A DNA stretch of 64,000 nucleotides from Rana temporaria (Eukaryota; Chordata; Amphibia; Anura; Ranidae), in NCBI RefSeq assembly GCF_905171775.1, contig NC_053499.1:26228526-26292525 (forward strand), in the 5' to 3' direction. Within the stretch, counting starts at the first letter, position 1. The number at the start of each line of letters is the position of its first letter. Shown piece by piece: positions 53,681 through 63,469 of this stretch. Position numbers and translations under genes: made by a program. Below the pieces are notes generated by a model. That model was not told the DNA's origin and made no database searches. It saw only the letters and a program-made list of their open reading frames with translations.

Positions 53681-54044
53681 GTGAGTCTTCACTCACTATA
53701 CCAAGACCTAAAAATGTTCAGGAATAATGGAAGAATTTGTGCTTTTCCTTTGTGTGGTGTAGAAGGTAATGTAATGGTGTCTGGGTATAACAATATACAT
53801 CAAACCAGAGGTAGATAATGCAGGATTTCTTGGTGAAAGTTCTGAGGAAGCCAATTTTTTTTTTTTTTGTTCCATAATAATTTTGTTGATTTTTCTTTTA
53901 AATATATAACATTATAACTCCAGTAAAAGGGGGAAGTGGTACATTGTAAAAAAGAAGAAAACCAGAGGAGACAATTTTCACCACTCAAAGGACTCACAAA
54001 GCGCCACTACAGATTTAGTAGAGGGCGACTCAAACCTGACACTT
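53681..54044. other. Intron 13, start
   Basis: No repeat was firmly recognised. It contains a 3-nt alternative to microexon 14 (AAG at 53771-53773), which is less likely (see rejected items). Confidence 0.35.
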
Positions 54045-54482
54045 ATGCCGCATACAGACGGTCGTTTTTTGTGATGAAAAAAAACGACGTTTTAAATCAT
54101 GAAATAAAACGACGTTTTTGAAACATCATTTTCAAAAACGATGTTGCCTACACACCATCGTTTTTTCACAATGCTCTAGCAAAGCGAGGTTACGTTTCAC
54201 CACTTTTTTCCATTGAAGCTCACTTCATAACTAGCTTCTGGGCATGCGCGGGTTTAAAAACGTTGTTTTAAACGTCGTTTTTTGCTACACACGGTCAATT
54301 TCTGTGAAACAAAAACGACGTTTTGAAAAACGACACAAAAAATTCGAGCATGTTCGAATTTTTTTTGGGTCGTTTTTTTTAAGACATAAAACAACGTTTT
54401 GCCCACACACGATCATTTTAAATGACGTTTTTTGAAACGTCGTTTTTTTTCATCACAAAAAACGACCGTCTGTACGCGGCAT
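54045..54482. mobile_element. GTACACACG-type MITE, copy 17 (AAAACGACGTTTT subfamily)
   Basis: The ends are ATGCCGCATACAGACGGTCG and CGACCGTCTGTACGCGGCAT. The interior is a series of AAAACGACGTTTT hairpins with CTAGCTTCTGGGCATGCGCG in the middle. Non-coding. Confidence 0.85.
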
Positions 54483-55090
54483 TAGGATTAATGAAATTAA
54501 GAGGTTTTCAATAGTAAAAATTAGGAAATATCAAATTTTCACTTTTTTGACAAAATACATTGGAGTCTATAAGAAAGGTTAACTTTATGTGTTTTTTGGT
54601 TGTTGTTTTAAGGGTATAGTGGCTCCTGAGGTTTACAAAAATACCTTTCAACTATTCTGGACCTGTTCTTGTGCCAAAAATGTCCCTTAATTTGACTCAT
54701 TAATGTTTTCTTTTACAGAAAGGTAAAAATAGTGAAATTAAAACGTTGAAAGTGACAGCATACAAATACCCACAAAAGAACAGGAAGCTACACAATTACA
54801 AAGAATAATACATTAAATAAGCTAAACTACCAAAAATACACCCTGTAGTTAAAGTAAAAAATGTATTTTGTTATCTGCTATGATGGTGGTGGCCTGCCTG
54901 CGCACATCAGAAATATGATGTTATCTGCTATGATGGTGGTGGCCTAGTAAAAAATGTATTTTATATACCGTATTTATCGGCGTATAACACGCACAGGCGT
55001 ATAACACGAGCCCTAACTTTAAGGGGGAAGTTTCAGGAAAAAAACTTTCCACAGCCCCCTGCGTATAACACGCAGGTACAGTTTACCCTC
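54483..55090. other. Intron 13 sequence with a small direct repeat
   Basis: ATGTTATCTGCTATGATGGT is repeated at 54866-54888 and 54917-54938, a short local duplication of about 50 bp. At 54965-55080 the motif GGCGTATAACACGCA recurs. Confidence 0.5.
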
Positions 55091-55093
55091 TGG

Positions 55094-55828
55094 GCCAGAT
55101 CTACGTAGCGTGGCGCATTGTTGCGTCCGGCATAGCGTATCTCTGATACACTACGCCCCAGTAACTTACAGCGTATTTTCCTTATCCTGAAAGAATTTGC
55201 GCCGTAAGTTACGGTGGCGTAGTGTAACTTTGGCGGCGTAAGGGCACGCAATTCAAATGGATGTGATGGGGGCGTGTTTTATGTAAATACGTCTTGACCC
55301 AACGTAAATGATGTTTTTTTTGAACGGCGCCGTCCGTGGGGGTAACCCAGTGCGCATGCTCGAAATTAACCCGCAACAAGCCAATGCTTACGACATGAAC
55401 GTCATTCTATGCAAAGCCCTATTCGCGAACGACTTACGCAAATGACGTAAAAAATTAAAAAATCGACGCGGGAACGACGGCCATACTTAACATAGGATAC
55501 GCCTCATATAGCAGGGGTAACTATACGCCGAAAAAAGCCTTACGGAAACGACGTAAAAAAATGCGCCAGCCGGACGTACATTTGTGGATCGCTGTATTTA
55601 GCTAATTTGCATACTCGACACGGAAATCGACGGAAACCCCACCTAGCGGCCAGCGTAAATATGCACCTTAGATCCAACGGCGTACTAAGACTTATGCCAG
55701 TCGGATCTAGCACAGCTTCAGGCGTATCTTGTTTTGTGGATACAAAACAAAGATACGCCGGAGCAAACTAGAAGTTACGCGGCGTATCAATAGATACGCC
55801 AGCGTAACTTCTTTGTGGATCTGCCCCT
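55094..55828. mobile_element. 700-bp TIR element, GGGCCAGATCC family, copy 9
   Basis: The ends are GGGCCAGATCTACG and GTGGATCTGCCCC, with TCT on both sides. It contains CCACCTAGCGGCCAGCG, CTCATATAGCAGGGGTAAC and GAAATTAACCCGCAACAAG. It is very similar to copy 2 and to the fragment at 60921-61273. Confidence 0.85.
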
Positions 55829-57292
55829 CTATTTTCAGGGTAAAAAAGTGAGTGTTCTATGCCAATAAATACAGTAAGTAGTTCAATGAGCAAAACTGAG
55901 AGATTCCTCTTTAACCAAATTTTGCTGATGGCAAAATTAGTAATTTTCCAGCCAAATTATTTTAGCTGAAATCACTCTGTTCTTCCCTAAATAATACATA
56001 TACCATAATGTATATATGTATATGTATATATAATAAGAAAGTACAACACAGCAGAACACTATTTGGAATATGTCATATAAATATTTCTAACAGGTAACAT
56101 GACTTCATATCATACCTACCAAATCAGCAGATAAATCATAATCAGTTCTTTGTTTTTGTTCATCCTCAAGTTGTCAAGATGCCAATTTGTCATTACAGTA
56201 TTTGCTTTTTGCAAAAATAAATAAATATAGAACCCAATATAATGAGTCCTGGAATAGCAATGATCTGGTCATTTAAAAATGATTTTGGCATTTGGTTTGA
56301 GGTCCATACCCTAAGCGTCATGTCACATGGGCAATCCCGACGGTAACGGCAACTCGTCATTGTCAAGAGTTCTAATAGACCACTTTCCACCTCGCTAGCC
56401 AGGTCCACAACCTGTTGTTTCCTCACCGAGGCCAGTGAGTTAATGATTCCACAGAGAAGGCTTTCCTAGGTGACTTTGCTGCTGGAGTTGTGTCGCTAGT
56501 AGCAGATTTGCCCATATGACATCATCCTAAGGCTGAATATCTTTGGTCTTCTGTCCTGACCACTATTCCTTGTATAAAGAGCCCCCTCTTAAGTCTTATA
56601 TCCAAGAAAATCATCTGGTAGATATTGTATAAGTGAATAAAGTATGTGGATAAGAATGGAATGTTTGTTCCTGTGTAGATACTTTCATATTTTGCATTAT
56701 TTTGTATATACAAATATTACTATAACTTCACATATTATGTTGCATATTTGTTCTGCATTTTGTGTTTTTTATATCAAGCTTTCACTCACATCTTCTTCTT
56801 TCCATGTATGATTTTTACCTACCATGTCATCGTGAACTTTTGTGGACTTGGGGTGTAAACATGGAATCTTCAGCAAGTGAGTGTTTATACATTTTCTTTA
56901 TTTTTTAATTTGTAAGATTTGTAAAAAATCATTCCTAAAGTTGGATTTAAGCCAATAATAGGAATAAATTAGGTGGTTGCAGGTCAACCACCAGGGGAAA
57001 TCCATATACTATACTAATTTCATTTTGGGCGAGCCACCATAGAGTGACTTGCACTTTTTTTGATTGCAGCAAACCAACCAATATAGAACAATTTTGTCTT
57101 TCCATTTGCACCAGCAACACCCGTCCCAAATAATAGGAATAAAACCATTAATCCCCAAAACATTTTTATTGTTCATATTATGTATTGATCATACTATAAC
57201 ATGTTTTATCTGGTGCTTCTGTTTCCCATGTCTTGTTGGAGAGATTTCCCTTTATTCCCTGTTCAAGAGTTAATACAAGTTATTACAATATA
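55829..57292. other. Introns 13/14, nothing recognised except microexon 14
   Basis: AT-rich sequence with TATATGTATA stretches (about 55990-56030). It contains the 3-nt exon at 56874-56876. No other feature. Confidence 0.4.
56874..56876 (+). CDS. mybpc3: mybpc3 exon 14: 3-nt microexon (CAA), probable
   Basis: Three bases, CAA, lie between acceptor GGAATCTTCAG and donor GTGAGT. Exon 13 ends in GGA AG and exon 15 begins with G TAC, so this microexon completes Ser (AG|C) and Lys (AA|G), giving SG-SK-YIF exactly as in human MSGSKYIF. Human exon 14 is also 3 nt. The pyrimidine tract next to the acceptor is weak, and other 3-nt candidates exist in the intron (for example TAA at 55865), so transcript data should decide. 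Residue identity and donor strength favour this one. Confidence 0.65.
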
Positions 57293-57801
57293 CAGAGGCG
57301 GCTCTGGGCTTTGTGAGGCCTTAGGCAAAACTTGACATGGGGCCCCACTCATGCCCATGACGGGAAAAATAATTCAAGGACAAGAGCCTCTTCCCCACAA
57401 CCCTGGCCGGTGGTTGTGGGGGTCTGTGGGCAGGGGGCTTATCGGAATCTGGAAGCCCCCTTTAACAAGGAGGCCCCCTCCTGCTCTTTAATATCTAAAG
57501 GGCGAGGGCCACCCGGTGATGTCACCTGGTGAACCCGCCCCTTGTGGCGACATTGACTGAGGGCATGCTGAGTCATTGACGTCACAAGGGGTGGTTTCAC
57601 TGATATTCACTGGTTGTTAGGGACGCTGGCGGCCCCGCTCCTGAGTCAGGGCTCATAACGCTGCCTGAGCACAGCAGCGTTAAGGTCCCCTGTCCCTCAA
57701 AACTGGGGTAATGCATTGGGCAAGTTAGGTGGCCACGAGGCCTCTGTGAGTGCGAGGCCTTAGGCGACCGCCTAATTTGCCTAATTAAAGAGCCGCCTCT
57801 G
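57293..57801. mobile_element. Non-autonomous hAT element, CAGAGGCGGCTCT ends
   Basis: Ends CAGAGGCGGCTCT and AGAGCCGCCTCTG are flanked by CAATATA (57286-57292, 57802-57808), seven clear bases of a probable 8-bp duplication. Inside, TGAGGCCTTAGGCAAAAC and GAGGCCTTAGGCGACCGCC are direct repeats. It is 509 bp. Confidence 0.85.
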
Positions 57802-57808
57802 CAATATA

Positions 57809-58169
57809 AGTAGAAATCCCATTTTAGAGATCAGACACCAAAACAAGTGTCCCTGATGGATTATCCCCCCAGTCCCTGTTCTGATGAAAACTGTTAATTT
57901 ATATTTTCTTTTTTATCACTTTCTGTCTTGGTGACAATCTTCACCTTATCTTAGCATGGGCACCACAGGCAAAAATCTCCCCTACTCTATGCAAAACCAC
58001 AAAACACTGGTTTTAGATACACTTTACAATATGTAGGTAACACTATTGGTGTTAGGAAAGATCTAGAAAACATGAGCTATAACTATAGAGCTGATTAACT
58101 TTATAAATGTATTTACATGTCATTAACAAATCCAAAAAATAGAAGATTGTTTCGCTTCTAAGGATTGTG
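57809..58169. other. Intron 14 sequence, nothing recognised
   Basis: Plain intron sequence. Confidence 0.35.
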
Positions 58170-58450
58170 GGTTTATTAGCTCTCACATAAGAGCTAATTT
58201 ACTAAAGACAAATAGGCTGTGCACTTTGCATATAGCATTTACCCTCTGCAAGTGCAGTTGCTCCAGAGCTTAGTAAATTAGGTAAGGTTTCACTTTGCAA
58301 AGAGTACCCAATCACATGCAAGGAAAAAAAAACAGCATTTTTGCTTGCACATGTTAGGATGATGGAAGTCAGCAGAGCTTCTGCTCATTTACTAAGCTCT
58401 GGAGCAAATGCACTTGCAGGGGGCAACTCCTATGTGAGAGCTAATAAACC
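58170..58450. repeat. Fold-back repeat GGGTTTATTAGCTCTCACAT
   Basis: The left end GGGTTTATTAGCTCTCACAT and the right end ATGTGAGAGCTAATAAACCC are perfect inverted repeats. Further inverted blocks are TTTACTAA...AGCTCTGGAGCAA / TTGCTCCAGAGCTTAGTAAA and GCACTTGCAGGGGG / CCTCTGCAAGTGC. Confidence 0.8.
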
Positions 58451-58649
58451 CGCCACAAACCTTAACCCTGTACAGCCTAATGGGATCCTGTGCTCTGGTC
58501 ATGTAGGCTGTAGGACAAAGCAATAGGTTTACTTTAATGCAAGCCCCATCAGCTGTCTGTACATGCCTCCAGTATATTGCCTAAACTAAGTATGTGGATC
58601 CTCCTCTATGTTTTTGAGTTTCGGTGTTTCCGTTAAAGAGTATTGGTAA

Positions 58650-58947
58650 TGCTGAAGGCAAACAAGGACATATTAGACAACTGTGCACTTCCAAACTTGA
58701 GGGAACAGTTTGGGGAAGACCCTTTTCTGTTGCAGCATTTCTATAAAGATGTGGTTTAATGAGTGGTGTGGAGGAACTCGAGACAGCCAGACCTCAGCCC
58801 TGTTGAATATTTTTTTGGGATAAAATAGAATGTCACTTGTGAGCCATGTCTTCTGTTTTGGCTCTATATGAAAGGCCTACTAAAAGAAAAGTCAAAAGGG
58901 CCGTTGGTTTAAGAATGGGATGTCCAACAAGCTCACGCAGGTGTGTA
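58650..58947 (+). pseudogene. Decayed Tc1-like transposase fragment
   Basis: Short pieces in several frames resemble a Tc1 transposase C-terminus: a phrase like QPDLSPVEYFFGIK (compare SPDLNPIEHLW) near 58785-58825, and GATGTCCAACAAGCTCA near 58920, the usual Tc1 3' tail. It is full of stops and frameshifts and is interrupted by a MITE at 58948. Confidence 0.55.
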
Positions 58948-59351
58948 ATGCCGCGTACACACGGTCGGAAATTCCGACAAGAAAAGTCCGATGTGAGCTT
59001 TTGGTCGGAAATTCCGATCGTGTGTATGCTCCATCGGACTTTTGCTGTAGGAATTTCCGCCAACAAAAAATTGAGAGCAGGTTCTCTATTTTTCCGACGG
59101 AAAAAGTTCCTTTCGGAAAATCCGCTCGTCTGTATGAAATTCCGACGAATCAAGCAGAAGAGACGAACTGCCTATTGAACTTCATTGATCTCGGCTTATT
59201 GTACGTCTTGTACGTCACCGCGTTCTTGACAGTCGGAACTTCTGACAAGATTTGTGTGACCATGTGTATGCAACACAAGTTTGAGCCAACATTCCATCAG
59301 AAATAATCCAGGGTTTTCTTGTCGGAATTTCCGATCGTGTGTATGTGGCAT
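58948..59351. mobile_element. GTACACACG-end MITE, copy 18
   Basis: Ends ATGCCGCGTACACACGGTCG and CGATCGTGTGTATGTGGCAT are flanked by TA on both sides. Inner blocks are GGAAATTCCGACAAGAAAAG, TCTATTTTTCCGACGGAAAA and ACGTCACCGCGTTCTTGACA. It lies inside the Tc1 remnant. Confidence 0.85.
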
Positions 59352-59555
59352 TATTAGTCTCCTTTTGATCTTCTGCTCCTTTTTGCAGCTGGAAGCAAGG
59401 AGAAAAAGGTCTTTGTAAGCTCTACATTACATACAGTTAGTTCAGCCTTATTCTTTAACAATACAGTGTAAGGAAACCATTTGTTTCTATGGTTAATAAG
59501 AGTATAACCAGTCAGATGTTGAGAGAGGACTGACAAAATAGATGGGATGATACTG

Positions 59556-60172
59556 GTCCGGATTCAGAAAGAGATACGACGGCGTATCTCCTGATACGCC
59601 GTCGTATCTCTGAGTCCGGCCATCGTATCTATGTGCCTGATTCATAGAATCAGGTTACGCATAGATATCCCTAAGATCCGACAGGTGTAAGTGACTTACA
59701 CCGTCGGATCTTAGGCTGCAATCTCACGCTGGCCGCTAGGTGGCGCTTCCGTTTGTATACGCGAGGAATATGCAAATGAGGAGTTACGCCGATTCAGAAA
59801 CGAACAACTTTTTTTTTACGTCGTTTGCGTTCGGCTTTTTCCGGCGTATAGTTACCCCTGCTATATGCGGCGTATCCTATGTTAAGTATAGCCGTCGTTC
59901 CCGGGTCGAATTTTTAATTTTTTACGTCGTTTGCGAAAGTCGTTCGCGAATACGGATGGACGTAATTTACGTTCACGTCGAAACCAATGACGTCCTAGCG
60001 ACGTCATTTTGAGCAATGCACGCTGGGAAATTTGAAGGACGGCGCATGCGCAGTTCGTTCGGCGCCGGGATGCGCCTGATTTAAATTTTACACGCCCCCT
60101 ACCCGCAGAATTTTAATTTCGCCGGGGAATTTACGATACGCCGATCTAAAGATCCGCTGACCTATCTGAATC
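59556..60172. mobile_element. 700-bp TIR element, GGGCCAGATCC family, copy 10
   Basis: The ends are GGTCCGGATTCAG and CTGAATCTAGCCC. Flanks do not give a clean 3-bp duplication. It contains GGCCGCTAGGTGGCGCTTCC, CCCCTGCTATATGCGGCG and GGCGCATGCGCAGTTCG, in opposite orientation to copy 2. It lies about 130 bp upstream of exon 15. Confidence 0.75.
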
Positions 60173-60301
60173 TAGCCCATAGTGTTTAAGTAAATGAAAG
60201 AACACACATTACTGTGGAGCATTGTAAAATATTCAGGCAAAGGTTGTGTTTTCCACATTCAGTGAATTATTTACTCACTTACATTTCTTTACATTGTCAA
60301 G

Positions 60302-60426
60302 GTACATCTTTGAGAGTATTGGCAACAAAAGGATCCTGACCATTAACAACTGTTCCCTGGCAGACGATGCTGCTTATCAGTGTGTGATTGGAGAGGAGAA
60401 ATGCTTTACTGAACTGTTTGTCAGAG
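60302..60426 (+). CDS. mybpc3: mybpc3 exon 15: Ig domain C2, C-terminal half
   Basis: The exon is 125 nt, as in human, from acceptor ACATTGTCAAG to donor G|GTTTGT (phase 2 in, phase 1 out). It encodes YIFESIGNKRILTINNCSLA then DDAAYQCVIGEEKCFTELFV, with the DxAxYxC Ig signature. It is close to identical to the human segment. Confidence 0.97.
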
Positions 60427-60920
60427 GTTTGTATCGTTGTATCAGCATGCGTTCCACCTACACTAGGAGTTACGCACCATGCAATCCATCTTGACGTGTT
60501 TCGTCATCGCGTTACGTCTCATTTACCCTAAAGGCTTCACTTCACTTTTTGTGTCCGCTAATAATGATTTCTGTGTATTTTTATCTAAAATATTGTTTTG
60601 TTTTTTGGGGGGTACCTGTAAGGGGCACCATGATTTCTAACAGCAGCCCTGCCTGATACAATGATCACTGCTGCCGGCTATAGCCAACTGTAAATATATG
60701 AAAGAAAAACCAGACGGGCTGGTTATACTGAAGTCGACTGATAGATCGACTTTGGTGCAACCAGTCTACCCATAGATGGATTGAAAATGTGTCCGGTCCT
60801 GCTGAACTAGCTACATTTTGATCTGTGTATGGCCAGCTTAAGGTTATTTTGAGGCCATTATAAATGGTCTGTTTTGGCAAACATTAGGAGCTATTACTAT
60901 TCAACCAAAGCAACATTTAG
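60427..60920. other. Intron 15 sequence, nothing firmly recognised
   Basis: Contains a diverged stretch (60630-60840) related to 14370-14470. No gene. Confidence 0.35.
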
Positions 60921-61274
60921 TACCAGATCCACGTAGCGCAGCGCATTCTTCCGTCCGGCGTAGCGTATCTCTGATACACTACGCTGCCGTAACTTACAGC
61001 GTATCTTCGGTATCCTGAAAAAATTTGCGCCGTAAGTTACGGCGGCGTAGGGTAAATCTCCCGGCGTAAGGTCGCGCAATTCAAATGTATGTGATGGGGG
61101 CGTGTTTTATGTTAATACGTCTTGACCCGACGTAAATTAGTTTTTTTTTTAACGGCGCATGCGCCGTCCGTGGGGGTATCCCAGTGCGCATGCTCCAAAT
61201 TAACCCGAAACAAGCCAATGCTTACGACGTGAACGTCATTCTACGCAAAGCCCCGTTTGTGGATCTGGTCCTTA
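60921..61274. mobile_element. 700-bp TIR element, GGGCCAGATCC family, copy 11, internally deleted
   Basis: It starts ACCAGATCCACGTAGCG, follows copy 9 closely through TCTGATACACTACG, CCCAGTGCGCATGCTCC and ACGTGAACGTCATTCTACGC, then jumps directly to the right end GTTTGTGGATCTGGT. About half of the element is missing. Confidence 0.75.
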
Positions 61275-61472
61275 ATGTGCATGCAGTGAAAGGACCTTCT
61301 CCTTTTCCCATTATAATGGCAATTAATTCAATACAGCTTTGTTACTTAACAAAAATGTTTCATCTGAAATTGGGCTTCATATAAAATGGACATAAAGCAA
61401 TTTTCAGGAATACACAAAATGAACAGCAGCTTGTAAATTGTGAGAATTGTAACCGGTCCTTTTTACTTTCAG

Positions 61473-61578
61473 AGCCTCCTATACTGGTCTTGCGACCACT
61501 GGAAGATCAGGCGGTGATGGTGGGAGAGAGAGTGGAATTCGAGTGTGAAGTATCAGAGGAAGGTGCGCAGGTGAAATG
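61473..61578 (+). CDS. mybpc3: mybpc3 exon 16: start of Ig domain C3
   Basis: The exon is 106 nt, as in human, from acceptor TTTTACTTTCAG to donor TG|GTGAGT (phase 1 in, phase 2 out). It encodes EPPILVLRPLEDQAVMVGER then VEFECEVSEEGAQVKW, the first half of Ig domain C3. The final Trp codon is split. The next exon (expected to encode the remainder of C3) was not found before 64000, so the gene runs off the window. Confidence 0.97.
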
Positions 61579-61707
61579 GTGAGTTCATTACTATTAAGAG
61601 CAGAAACAATTCCAAGCTGACCGGTTAATTAAGGTATATGAAGATCCTTACCTTGTAAAACAGCCTATTTAGTTATAAGTATGAAATGAAAGGCAAAACA
61701 TTTGTGC

Positions 61708-61713
<6 letters not shown>

Positions 61714-61750
<37 letters not shown>
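61714..61750. repeat. (TA)n microsatellite, left part
   Basis: About 18 TA units. Together with 62627-62695 it is one tract split by the hAT element between. Confidence 0.9.
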
Positions 61751-61753
<3 letters not shown>

Positions 61754-62623
61754 CCCTCAAAATTTCCACTCGCCTGCTCGCATTTGGCGAGTGGAAATTA
61801 GTGGAGGGCAAGTGTGGAGCAGAGGCAGACTGTGACATTTTCCTGGCTGATCACTTCTGGCAGAAGTGGTGCGACCATCAGAGTGGAGCGGAGGGGGACC
61901 AGGAAACTGTTCGACAAATACGGCAGCCGGATGACACAGAGCCGGGATCTCCCATTGAGATGAGGCTTGGATATAAATAGCTGGTGGCTGTCAAACAAAG
62001 TCCCACCTTCTGGATCGGCATTGGACCAATGTGCTGTCTATTAGAGTAGCCAGTCTAGGAGACGGGACTTTGTTTGACAGCACCCGGATATTCATATAGA
62101 AGCCGTGTCTCAGCGGGGTATCCCCGCTCTGTGTTATCCGGCCAGCAGATCCTCCTGATTCCTCCCTGATGCATTGCTGGGCACTGATGAGACTGCACTT
62201 ATAGGCTATAAGGATAGGCTGCATTGATGGGTACTGATATGCTGCACTAATGAGCAATGAGACGCTGCACGGATGGGCACCGATACTTTGCACTGATGGG
62301 CAATGATGAGCGGCACTGTTGAGGCTGCACTGATGGCTACTAATAGGCCAAACTGATGGGAATCGATAGGCTCTATTGAAGGGCACTGATGAGGCTGCAC
62401 TGATGGGTACTGATATGCTTTATGTTAAAATTGTTAAAGCTGTTGTTAATATTTATTTCTGGAACTTAATTCTGCATAAAACATTTAACAGTGTAATTTT
62501 ATGAGATAATTTACGAGGGTGTGTTTAGGGGCGTGGTAGGGTAGGGGTTGGGTGGGGTGGGGCAACTGGTGGCGAGTAACTCTTAAGGCCTGGCTAGTGG
62601 CTCAGAACTTGAAATTTTGAGCC

Positions 62624-62626
<3 letters not shown>
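61751..62626. mobile_element. Non-autonomous hAT-like element inserted in a (TA)n tract
   Basis: Ends CAGCCCTCAAAATTTC and GAAATTTTGAGCCCTG are nearly perfect inverted repeats. The flanks are TATATATA on both sides, so an 8-bp duplication is possible but cannot be shown inside the microsatellite. The interior has CGAGTGGAAATTAGTGG repeats and a minisatellite of GATGGGCACTGATGAGGCTG units (about 62160-62420). It is 876 bp. Confidence 0.75.
62160..62420. repeat. Minisatellite of GATGGGCACTGATGAGGCTG type
   Basis: Roughly nine degenerate units of 25-30 bp (CACTGATGGGTACTGATATG, CACTGATGGGCAATGATGAG and similar) lie in tandem within the hAT-like element. The long minus-strand ORF here is a product of the repeat. 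Confidence 0.75.
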
Positions 62627-62684
<58 letters not shown>

Positions 62685-62695
62685 TATATATATAT
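62627..62695. repeat. (TA)n microsatellite, right part
   Basis: About 30 TA units with one AAT interruption. Confidence 0.9.
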
Positions 62696-62965
62696 TTTTA
62701 TTTTTTTATAAGTGGTCACATAATCTCAGTTCTCAGCTGCATAAGGGGCTTTGAGTGGGGTCTTCCCAGTGAAGGGCTGTGCAGGATGTTATGTCAGCAC
62801 AGGTCTTGCCCATTGGAGGACAGGTAGGCTGTTTTCCCAGCACAGCCAGAAAACTGACCATGATGGGAGGGATGTGCCCCCATACCTAGCTTTGGTCAGT
62901 TTGAAATAGGAAAGCAGGGAGACTGGCATGATCACCGGGTATTTCAGAAAAGACATAGACAAGTA

Positions 62966-63469
62966 AGGCCGGGTACACACGGACAAACATGTATGGTGAA
63001 AGCGGTCCGTCGGACCGTTTTCACCATACATGTCTGCCAGAGGGCTTCTGTACGATGGTTGTACACACCATCGTACAGAAGTCCGCGCGTAAACAATACG
63101 CGGGGCGTGTCCGCGGTGTCGCCGCGTCGATGACGCGGTGTCGCCGCGACAATGACGCGGCGACGTGGGCGGCCCGCCTTTAAAATGCTTCCACGCATGC
63201 GTCGAAGTCATTCGACGCATGCGAGGCACGGCGGGCGGCTGGACATGTACGGTAGGTCTGTACTGACGACCGTACATGTCCGAGCGGGCTGAATTCCAGC
63301 GGGCTGTTTTAAAACAAGTCCAGGAATATTTGTCTGCTGGGAAAAGGCCCGGCGGGCAAATGTTTGCTGGAATTCGGCCCGCTCGCGCCCACACACGAGC
63401 AAACATGTCTGCTGAAACTGGCCTGCGGGCCAGTTTCAGCAGACATGTTTGCTCGTGAGTATGGGGCCT
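62966..63469. mobile_element. GTACACACG-end MITE, copy 19 (ACATGT subfamily)
   Basis: It starts AGGCCGGGTACACACGGACA and ends CGTGAGTATGGGGCCT. The interior is made of inverted blocks: ATGTATGGTGAAAGCGGTCC / GGACCGTTTTCACCATACAT, ATGCGTCGAAGTCATTCGACGCAT, and CAGCAGACATGTTT pairs. The apparent 205-codon minus-strand ORF arises from the repeats and has no family features. Confidence 0.75.

Larger units (their letters stand above)
1664..61578 (+). other. mybpc3: mybpc3, partial gene: exons 2-16 (human numbering) and introns
   Basis: This is the N-terminal part of the gene for cardiac myosin-binding protein C, a thick-filament protein of the sarcomere C-zone that tunes cross-bridge cycling. Cardiac identity comes from the extra N-terminal Ig domain C0, the Pro/Ala linker and the phosphorylatable M-domain, which together distinguish MYBPC3 from MYBPC1 and MYBPC2. 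Fifteen exons were placed. With the 25 coding nt expected from exon 1, every junction phase matches (1,1,1,0,1,2,2,2,2,2,1,2,2,1,2), and exons 5, 6, 7, 13, 15 and 16 have the lengths I recall for human (149, 118, 49, 133, 125, 106 nt). No stop or frameshift was seen. Exon 1 was not found in the window, and exon 17 is absent before its end. Introns are far larger than in mammals because of transposon insertions. Confidence 0.95.

Noticed and set aside
53771..53773. AAG between GTGTAG and GTAATG as microexon 14
   Set aside because: The frame is kept, but the residues would be Arg-Arg instead of the conserved Ser-Lys, and the preceding intron would be only about 90 nt.
54715..54724. TTTTCTTTTACAG followed by AAAG and GTAAAA as microexon 14
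   Set aside because: The acceptor is excellent, but the segment would be 4 nt and break the reading frame between exons 13 and 15.
55865..55867. TAA between AATACAG and GTAGTT as microexon 14
   Set aside because: It would also encode Ser-Lys, but the acceptor lacks a pyrimidine tract and the donor GTAGTT is poor. CAA|GTGAGT at 56874 is better.
62789..63406. 205-codon minus-strand ORF as a gene
   Set aside because: It coincides with a highly self-complementary MITE, has no domain features, and is explained by GC-rich inverted repeats.
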